The notes below the pieces were generated by a model. It did not search any database. It saw only the letters and a list, made by a program, of their open reading frames with translations, and was not told the DNA's origin. This document shows positions 55,363 through 64,000 of a stretch of DNA of 64,000 nucleotides, piece by piece (positions within the stretch are counted from its first letter, which is position 1; each line of letters starts with the position of its first letter). Source of the DNA: Chimonanthus salicifolius (lineage: Eukaryota; Streptophyta; Magnoliopsida; Laurales; Calycanthaceae); assembly GCA_013350335.1 (NCBI GenBank), contig CM023534.1, positions 23,641,302 through 23,705,301 on the forward strand, given 5' to 3'. The translations under genes were made by a program, and so were the position numbers.

Positions 55363-56647
55363 ATTGATTTGTAGTGAGACTTCACTTACATTTGCCAAAA
55401 GTCATCAACCAAAATGTTCCATCGAATCTATACCTTATCGATTTGGATTTGATTGGAGGTCAGTACAATCTTCTATATCTATTGTAAAATGTCCATATGG
55501 GAATTGAATTTCTTCAATGTCAAAGCTGAGAGCGTTCCATTATGGACAAAGACATTGATAATGTATTGTAGTATTTTTCTAAAAAAATTAAATTAAAAAT
55601 TGAAACTGTTGTCTTTTTAGCAAAACTCAAATTCTTAAGGCTTTGCTTTCAAATTTGGAACCAAACTAGAAATTTGAACTTGGAGACATAATTTCTACTA
55701 AATTTAAAATTATTTTTTGTATAATTTTTTAATCACACATTGGAATTGAAGGAAAATTTGGGTGAGAGGTCTAATTTATAAATACCCTCTCCACCCATCA
55801 TTTTATCAATTCTTCCATTTCTTGGCAGTTTCACTATTGTCTAGTGCAAGAGAGGGGAAAATGACAACATATATTTTATAATAATAACAATAATAATTAT
55901 AAAGAACAATGTTGTAAAAACTGAACTGTCTTGGTGGAAGGTCGGATTAAATAAGGTTCAATCGGGTTCAACTGTGGTCAAACACGTGCCATGAATATTA
56001 TATTAATAATATTAAATTATTAACTAAAGTTTAATTAATGAGTTGAAATAAAATTTTAAGCAAAAAATATTTAAAAAAAAATAGATGTTGAATTTTTTGG
56101 AAAAATAAAAAACAATTTTTGGAAACGGCATTCAAAGACCTATCTAGTGGCAAGAAATGTGAATTTCTTGATTAACGTGTTATTCCTAGAAAATTTTGTA
56201 ATATGAGCGAATTTTCACTCTATTTTGATTTTCTTCGAAAAGTTTGTAAATTGTGGAAACCTTGGATTTTTGAGTTTTATTTGCTGGACCAGAACCCTAA
56301 TGACTCTAAGTGACTGGTTCATTTAATTTTTAATAATGAGGAATAAAATCCCTAAGTGGTTTTGGAACCCTAAAATAATTACAGAGAATTTGGTTTGAAA
56401 GCTTGTTCGTAAAAGCTTGGATTTTTGGCGTGATGTTGCGTTGTAATTTTAGGTGAGGGAAACAATTCTTTTGTATGTTGGTCTATTACATACCAATTGT
56501 TATTCTAGATTGATTGTTGATGATTGGATTAAATGCAAGGGTTTTGGATTTATTGAAAGATTGGGAATTTGTAATTGACGGGTAAATTCTGGTGCAAGCT
56601 CATTAATGTAAAGGAAATATTTTGGCTAAATGTTCGAAGCCATGAGT
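55363..56647. other. Unassigned AT-rich DNA with partial copy of the 54632 element
   Basis: About 55916-56075 repeats the left half of the 54632-55362 element, with AAATAAGGTTCAATCGGGTT and TTAATTAATGAGTTGAAATA. The rest has no frame or recognised repeat. Confidence 0.5.
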
Positions 56648-57261
56648 TGTAACGCCCCCGTCCACCCAGGACAATATTGTCCTCTTTGGGCCAGTACCCG
56701 AGTTCGCACGACTTTGTTTGTAAAGGTCCCACACAAGGAAACACCCCAAAAGGCCTTGTACTTGATGGAGGAGAGCCTCCAACTTATATACCAAAGAGAA
56801 CACGCCCACACTAGTGATGTGAGACTTCCACATGCGCCCAGCGCCAGCTGGAGCTTTTCTATCCCATGTGGGACTCTATCTGGTCTAAGGCATAGAGTCC
56901 CCTTGGGGAGGGGTACTATAACGTACCCCTCTTAAGACCAGAGCCGTCCCCAGCTCTATATGTCGAATCTGGTTCCATCTACCAGACCACACACGCACCA
57001 AGCCACACTGTCAATCCGAAAGTTGAACCGTGCTATGATACCATTTGTAATGCCCCAGTCCACCAAGCACAATATTGTCTGCTTTGGGCCCGCACTCGAG
57101 TCTGCACGGCTTTGTTTATGGAGATCCCACACAAAGAGACACCCTAAAAGGCCTTGTGCTTGATGGAGGAGAGCCTCCAACTTATATACCAAGGAGAACA
57201 TGCCCACACTGGCGACGTGGGACTTCCACATGCGCCCAGTGCTATCTGGCGGGGTACCACA
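56648..57261 (-). mobile_element. TRIM element, 614 bp, TSD TGAGT
   Basis: Two LTRs of about 219 and 216 bp, 56648-56866 and 57046-57261. They start TGTAACGCCCCCGTCCACC and TGTAATGCCCCAGTCCACC, and share CAATATTGTC, GAGGAGAGCCTCCAACTTAT and CTTCCACATGCGCCCAG. The minus-strand primer site TGGTATCATAGC (rc of 57032-57043) lies two bases from the right LTR. A TATA box, TATATAAG, is read on the minus strand in both LTRs. The 5-bp duplications TGAGT (56643-56647 and 57262-57266) are perfect. The internal region is only about 180 bp and non-coding. Confidence 0.92.
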
Positions 57262-57266
57262 TGAGT

Positions 57267-58600
57267 ACCTCAGTCCACCCTGATATTTGGTTTATTACTC
57301 ATCTACTTTGTTGAAAAACCACAACTAAGTATTCCAGAATTGGTTTGTGAAATTTAGAATTTTGGTTGTGTTTGTTGGAAAATTTATTCATTCTTGATTT
57401 ATGAAATTGGTGTATTTCATAAATTTTTTTGATGGTTTAGCATGAATTTTTTATGATGCCTCTGTTAGAATGATGTATCGATTTGATTTATTGTTATTGG
57501 AACATGCGTATTTGAGAAATTATTTAATTTCTAATTGGAGCATGTTATTGATATACATGACATGGCATTCATTCAAGAATATATGTTGAGCATTCATGAG
57601 CATCCACAGTTGGGTGGGTGTTAGATGCGATTTTTTGTTGGAACACTGGCCATTTGATGTACTCATGTGTGGGGTCTTCGGACCATTTATTGTGCAAATT
57701 TTGTGTGGGCCTTTGATCATCTTGACACGTCGTTTGGAGATGGACCGAGGATTGTATTTGTTTTTTTATGGGGTATATGATAATTTGTGTCCTTTGGAGA
57801 TGGACCATGGATCATAACACATCCTTTGGGATGGATCGGAGATTGTGTTTACTTTGATGAGGTATTGACCATTTGGTCCTTTGGAACACGTTCCTTTGGG
57901 GATGGAGCAGGGATTGTGACACATCCTTTGGGGATGGACCGGGGAATGTGTTTGCCTTTGATGGATCATATGCACATGTGTGATTTCATTTGTGAGTTGA
58001 GATGCATGGGATTGAAGCATGCATCATGTCATTATTACATATCATACTTTGATATTGTTTAGTTTGATTTGATATGAGATGAACTCCATAATGCCTAATT
58101 CCTTGAAGTTGTATAGAACATTTTATAGTTTGTTTTCTTCACTGGGCATGAAACTCATTCCCTTACGTCAGGAATTTTTTGGAGAATGAGACGGGTCAGG
58201 CTCAACCATAGGTTTGGATTCGTTTAGAGCTAGTGGACTGAAGTTTTACTTTCGTTATTATTTGTTGAGAAAAGAAAAATTACATTTTTACCTTTCAATT
58301 TTGGATTAGTTAGTCTTTATTTTATAAATAAAAGATGTGTTTAATGTAATTTTCTAGTTTTGTAGATAAGATTTGTGAATTACAGGAAAAAGTCATAAAA
58401 CAGTGAATAATTGAAAGAAGTGAGCTTAAATTGGAAGATTTGGAATTTTATAATTAATTCATACCACTTTTAGGACTTTTAATGTAAATTGGTTAATCTG
58501 GATCCATTTATGAGAGTCTAGATCAATATTTTAGATTTTAAGTAGTTTGTTAATTATTTAATTCTAAGACAGGAAAATCTACAATTCAAAGGGCAAAAGA
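57267..58600 (+). other. Probable gypsy LTR sequence with minisatellite at 57715-57960
   Basis: 57715-57960 holds five or six degenerate units around CCTTTGGGGATGGACCGGGG. Near 58137-58170, TTCACTGGGCATGAAACTCA and TTCCCTTACG resemble the ACTGGGC..AGCTCACCCC motif of the other gypsy LTRs, here on the plus strand. The limits could not be fixed; the TRIM at 56648 may sit inside this LTR. Confidence 0.45.
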
Positions 58601-61190
58601 GAACAAGAGTTTGAAATCAAGTCTATGGGGCAAAGATCCACTGCAGATTGTCAAGACATTTGTAAGCGCTAAGTCGGAAATCAACAGTTCTCTAGAGTTC
58701 AAGGCGTCTCAGTCTTTTAGGACTTACTCTGCCCTTACATAGATTTGTCTATTTCCTATGAGTCTACTTACTGATGTTCACAGCGGACTCCATACTCTGA
58801 TATTATTCTATCTCAATTCCAACATCCACATTTGTGACAAACACCTAGCCTCTTAGCTTTCCTCTTTGCTATCAGAATGCTTCGACCACATAAAGGTCTG
58901 GGTTCCTCATCTTCTATTTCCAACTTCCTCACCCTCATAGCTAAGGAAATGATTTCCTACACAAGTTTAGGGAAACTTGTGTTCTAGACAGACACATTAC
59001 AAAAACAAGAACTCGACCGTGTACGTGCATAACTTCTATCCAGTTCTTTAATGCCTGCTAGTCACAAAATCAAAGATGGATGATATGCTGAATTTTTTTA
59101 TTTTATTTAGGGGTCTCAGTTTTGCACTTACTCTCCCCTTAGATTTTTTTTATGGATATGAATAACATGTGATGACCTTAGGACCCCGAAACTTGAATTG
59201 AACATTGTCCTCAATGTTCCCTAATCTACACTGGCTACGTGCAAAAGAAGAAATATTTAGAAAACGAACAATCGGGGTATGAGATGTACCTTGGGATGAA
59301 ATGATGTATGACTGACTTTTAGACTAGACTGACTCAATAAAAACCTAAACTAAACTCAATAAACTCAAATGAGACATTGACGACTCTGACCAACTTAGAC
59401 ATAGACAGATTAGACAGATGGGTAGGTGCGTCTGGGTGGTTGGGGTTGAATGGGTAAATGTGTGGATATGGATGAGTGGGTTTGGGTAAATGAGTGAATA
59501 GGTAAATGGGTAAATGGGTGGATGAGTAAATAGGTAAATGGATAAATGGATGAATAGGTAAATGGGTAAATGGGTGGATGAGTAAATAGGTAATGGGTAA
59601 ATGGATCTTCCTTATCAATTCTGGTCAGATGTTGGACCTACAGGTTGGCTATCAAGTTAGGGATGAGCTGATAGGGCGGATCCTGTGATGGTTCTAGTGT
59701 GGGTGAAATGGTTGATTGGGTGGTGATGGTGGTGATGTGGGTGGTGGTAAGGGTGGATTATCTATATTTATGACTGAGCCTGACTGAGCCCCGGACGCAA
59801 CGATCTATGTACTGATGGGAAGTGTAACTCAAACCAAGCGATTGGTGGAGTCATGTGACCAATGAAGCATACACAGACACGATCACACACGCTTAAACAA
59901 AAATCACACATAAAAATGCCTAAATCTAGATTCAAATTTCTTCAAGAGAAATTGAATTTTTATTAGCTGCTAATAGGACCCTAAAATTTGTCTCTAGACT
60001 CACCCCTACTTTTCTCTCCAAATGATCTAAGTCTCCAATGAGAGTTTAACCACAAGATGGCCAGGTAAGTTCCTAGGTAAGTCGGGGAGCACAGACAGCT
60101 TCTCGTCCCAACTTATCTTTAGACATGCTCGACCTCATGCCTTGATAACAAACCTAGCCTTGGTGACAGACCTAGCCTTAAACTATTCTTGAAGATAAAC
60201 TATTCATTGGTTACAAAATTGATTTAGATTAAAAAAGGTTCTTAATGAACATGAAACTCTAAAATCTAGCATAATGGTTCCTTAATTGATTTTATTAGGA
60301 GATATATGAACCATTTTTAGTTACTAATATTGTTTTCTATTTCGTGAATGCAAGCCTAAATCTATCAATTCAATACTCAAAACAAATATGCAAACAACAA
60401 GCAAACAATCTAATGTAATGCATGAAGACTAACAACCTAAATGAATGAACAAAATAAATATGCAATATTTTGGTTTTTTTATGCAAAATAAATGCAAAAC
60501 ACTCTAAATAAAAGTTCTAAATGAATGCATGGAAAAAAAAAATTAAAGAAAATGAGGTTAGACACTTACCATGGCCTGTAGTGCTTTCCTGCCAGAAATT
60601 TTTAGAGCGATATTCAAAATCCCTGTACATTGAAATACCACAAAACAAATTGAAAATTCTAACTCTCATAAAAAATAAATGAAACCTAATCTAGATGCAA
60701 TTTTCCTAAACTACAACTATTGGAGGAGACATAATATTTACAATCCTAAACAAGAATTTTAAATAAGACAAGACCATAAAAATTTAAAGTTGAGTTTCAC
60801 CAAATCAATCTATATTTCCATAATCTCCAAGATTTGATTATTTTGAAACTTTCATAAGTTAGATAAGATTTTTAGATTTAGAAAACTTCTAAGTTTGGAG
60901 ATTTTTCTAAAATTGGATGGTTACCAAAATTAGATCAATTACCAAAACTAGATTTTTCTAAGAATAAAAACTTTCCAAAAATAGACTTTCCAAAAATACA
61001 TTAAAAACATAATTCCATGAATATTGAGATTTTCAAAAAAATTCTTATTTGAGGAAACTTTCTAAAATTAGAACTTTCCAAAAAGAAAAGTTTCCAATTT
61101 TAAAGAGTTGCCAAAAATAGAACCTTCCAAAAATAACAATCTTCCCTAAAATCACATAATTTTAATGGCACACAATTTAATTTTGACTTC
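58601..61190 (-). mobile_element. Internal remnant of a Tat/Athila-like gypsy element
   Basis: Bounded on the right by a tRNA-Asp-type primer site and LTR. Near 59200-59219 the minus strand reads GAACATTGAGGACAATGTTC, a string that commonly follows pol in Tat/Athila elements. Between these landmarks no gag, RT or integrase could be found, so the coding part is deleted or decayed. Short TTCCAAAAATAGA repeats occur at 60950-61140. The left limit is uncertain. Confidence 0.45.
59409..59605. repeat. GGGTAAATGGGTGGATGAGT minisatellite
   Basis: Degenerate tandem units of 4-8 bp steps grouped in a longer pattern with GGGTAAATGGGTGGATGAGT. The open frame on the opposite strand (His/Pro/Leu-rich) is only a translation of the repeat. 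Confidence 0.85.
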
Positions 61191-61206
61191 TCCGGCAACG
61201 GCGTCA
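61191..61206 (-). promoter_or_regulatory. tRNA-Asp-type primer binding site
   Basis: The minus strand reads TGACGCCGTTGCCGGA. The usual Tat/Athila site is TGGCGCCGTTGCCGGG, complementary to tRNA-Asp; two positions differ. It lies six bases from the LTR end at 61213. Confidence 0.82.
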
Positions 61207-61212
61207 AAAACT

Positions 61213-64000
61213 TGTTGAAGTACAAATTTTACATTTATAAATCTCGCAAACGCATAAACCATTTATAGTATAGCGTTATAAGTGCGAGGTCGAACCTAAA
61301 GGAATTCACAAAATATATGTTTAATTAAATTAGTACTTTTTAAAATATGTAATCTTAAGAAATCTAATACATGGAATTACAATTTTAATTTAGATCTTAG
61401 AAAGTCAAAATTAACACCACTAGAATCTAACTTATGAATTTAACAAGTCGAAAATCAAATCTATCATCTTTTTATTAAAGTGGTGAAGCAAGAATAATGG
61501 TAGGCTCATCTTAATTTAAAATCACATGTTTTAAGACCAAAATATCATATCTCTAACCCTAGTTAAAGAATCTTCGGAGAGTGAGGGCTTGAATACAAAG
61601 AATTACATGAATATACAATAATAAATTGAACATTTAAAATACAACAAACAAACAAAGGAACTAACATAATAAAAAACTGAAAATAAAGTTGCAAGTAAAG
61701 TAAATGAAAGAATTTAATAGTGCAGAATGTAATGGTTGGTTGTTGGAATAGACCTCTCATCACCCAAAAATTATATAAACAAATACAAAACTTAGATTTT
61801 AAATTCGCGTAAAAGTCCAAATATCAATTGACGTCTATCATCAAAGTTAAGAATTTGTAGACTTTAGTTTAACAATCGGGCCTTAGTAACTTAGATTCAA
61901 TACTTACAACCTAAGGTCTAACTATTTCACGTCCAATCAATTAAATAAATAATACAAACCTTAAAATTAAATCTTAACAATCATAAAAGACATCTGAAAA
62001 TTGGATGTTTCAGGGTTCTATAGGAACTTCTTGTATTTATTTCATGCAAGAATTGAAGTACAGGCATATATAAAATTAAGTACAAGAAAACAAAAACGAA
62101 GATTTCAACTCTCACTTGTAAAATCGTGTGGGGCTTCTGTCTTCTTGTCTTTTCTTTCCAGCCTTTGGTCATCTTGAGCTCCTGGTCAAATTTGAATTCC
62201 AAGTTGTGCCTAGTGCTCTATTTATAGGCTCCAGGAATAAATGGATGGTTGGGATTTAATCTGATTTAAGTTATGAATGGAGTGCTAAGATTGGATCTCA
62301 TTTAGAAGTGGATGGAGGAGATTTTAAGATGCAAAAAGGCTAGGGTTACAAGGCATACACGAATTTGGGTGGCTTGGCTTTGTAGTTAAGTAATGGTGGA
62401 GAGAAATTTGGGATTTTTAGTAGAAAATATAGGGTAGGATCGAATGGAGTGACTTGGGGATCAAGTTAGCTTGGTTGCTAAGCAATGAATGAGAGAATAG
62501 TAATTGGATATGGGATTTTAGAATTTGGCTACGTAGTTTTAAGGTTTATGTAATGCAAAATGAATGGATGGGATTAAGAGATAAGATGCATGAATGGTTG
62601 GATGATGAGAAGATGATGTGGAGGATTGACCTAATGATATGCGAATGAGGTAGATGGATTGTGCAAAAATCGTGTGAGGTGTGGATGATGAGATGTTTAG
62701 GGATTTTAGGAGTGTATCTAGATGGGTTTTTATCGAAGTACATGGAGGGTTTTTAGTGAAAAAATCGCATGGATTGTGATTGGATTGGATTGGGAGAAAA
62801 GATAGGATCGTAGGTGGTGTACATGAGGTGGATGGATTGGAGAGGAAACTTAAGGATTGCATGCGCATGGAGGCTTGTGGAGTTTGAGATTTTCATGTGA
62901 TGCAATAGATATGCGAATGGTGTCCTATATTCTAGGGTTTGGCACTAGATCTAGGATTTAATGGATGAATGACAATGATTAAATGTCCTAAATCTAATGG
63001 TTTTAGTGAGTGATGGACGATCTAGATGGATGGTCATGATCCTAAGGTTGATCTAAATGATGAATGAATTGGATGGCCTAGATTAATGTTTTGAATCTTT
63101 GGGTTGGATTTGATAGGTGGCTCTACCATCACCACTGAAGAAAATCTTCATGAAGCATTTGATACCCTCTTCATGCAAGAAAAACCAATTATTGAAGATC
63201 CTCCTGAGCTTTGACCTAATTTAGATGCATGAAATGAATGGTTAGGATTTAAGATGGAGATTCGATGGTGTAGATTTGACAAGGAAATGGAATGGGCTTG
63301 GGCATGTGGATGGTTTATGGAGTTGGATTTTGGATCAATACATGAGCACATGGGCCTCTAGTGGATCTTGGACTTGAGTTTGAGGACTTGGGCCTTTTTT
63401 GGACTTGAAGCCTGGCCTATGCACATGGACTGCATGTGGCCTGGCCCAATGATAGCCTGTGGAGCTTAGCTTGGCCCAATTGAAGTGGATCTTTGGCCCA
63501 TTAATCTTGAATTTCAGTCTTTGCTGCTTCAATTGCAGGTTTTCTCTTCCAAAATTAAATAATTAACTTCACCACTTTAAAATCTAAAATATTGATTTAA
63601 TCTAGACTCTCATAACTGGATCTAGACTAACCAATTTACATGAAAACCCTAAAAGTTGAGTGAAATTAATCATAAAAATTCTAGATCTTCCGAATTAAGC
63701 ACCAAATTTACAATTATCCACTGTTTTAAGATAGTTTTCGTGAACTTTCCATTTTTATCTACAAAACTAGAAAATGACATTAAACGCATGTGATATATAC
63801 AAAATCAGGGCTAACTAGTCCAATAATCAGGGGTAAAAAATGTAATATTTCAGTGCTCAACACCTACCAAATCCAAACCATACATCCATCATGTTAAGAT
63901 CTAGGCCATCCAATCCATCCATCATTTAGATTAACCTTAGGATCATAATCATCCAAATTCTCTCATCATCCATCCATTTAGTACTAAAGCCATTAGATTT
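61213..64000 (-). mobile_element. Long 5' LTR of a Tat-like gypsy element, runs off the window
   Basis: The plus strand starts TGTTGAAGTACAAATTTTAC next to the primer site. ATAGCGTTATAAGTGCGAGG and TCGAACCTAAAGGAATTCAC are typical of Tat-type LTR ends. A TATA box, CTATAAATAG, is read on the minus strand at 62218-62227. The U3 part (62230 onward) is rich in TGGATGG/ATGGATGA steps. I could not identify the outer terminus before the window end, so the right limit is open. Confidence 0.6.

Noticed and set aside
59334..59618. His/Pro/Leu-rich open frame on the minus strand
   Set aside because: It is a translation of the GGGTAAATGGG minisatellite.
63115..63213. Coding-like stretch TEENLHEAFDTLF ending in a stop
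   Set aside because: Short, no family recognised, and inside a Tat-like LTR; too little to call an exon.

Overview
This window looks like repeat-dense intergenic DNA from a flowering plant. It is AT-rich and holds Ty1/copia and Ty3/gypsy polyproteins, solo LTRs, short TRIM-type LTR elements, LINE fragments, MITE-like elements, and two relics of plant genes: the C-terminal exons of a trehalose-6-phosphate phosphatase and an exon-1 fragment of a caffeate-type O-methyltransferase. The species cannot be read from the sequence. I see no intact host gene, rRNA, tRNA or CRISPR array. The only long uninterrupted element frame is the copia gag (50240-51889, minus).

Layout. 1-1630: O-methyltransferase relic, a TC microsatellite and unassigned DNA. 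1632-4739: unit A, first copy of an unclassified repeat. 4749-7780: a duplicated leader-like segment, a copia gag relic, and a long inverted repeat split by a 999-bp solo LTR. 8100-9860: a rearranged LINE. 10757-19088: unit B, second copy of the repeat, split by a 3.2-kb solo LTR and ending in a second LTR-like block. 19119-19966: a LINE 3' relic and the second leader-like segment. 20892-21149: a hAT-type MITE with a perfect 8-bp target duplication. 21440-25784: a dispersed repeat, a pyrimidine-rich stretch, a MITE candidate and copia-type LTR ends. 26248-28729: the phosphatase pseudogene, with a 1.1-kb TRIM inside one exon. 28979-38814: a decayed gypsy/chromovirus element whose 5' part is tandemly duplicated and whose integrase/chromodomain is split by a 3.6-kb solo LTR. 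38815-43952: unit C, third copy. 43953-46220: a truncated LTR related to the one in unit B. 46421-52560: a SIRE-like copia element on the minus strand. 53432-58600: tandem duplication, AT-rich MITE-like DNA and a second TRIM. 58600-64000: remains of a Tat/Athila-like element with a tRNA-Asp-type primer site and a long LTR, running off the window.

The nesting gives relative ages. Units A, B and C predate the 12878-16078 LTR, because A and C keep the empty site. They also predate the 43953 LTR, because B keeps that empty site. The phosphatase was present before the TRIM, and the gypsy element before the LTR at 34956. Most insertions show 5-bp target duplications (ACAAT, ATGGC, GTAAT, TGAGT, ACATG/ACGTG). 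Several elements carry arrays of short palindromes with different core sequences, which is the most unusual feature I could see across families.
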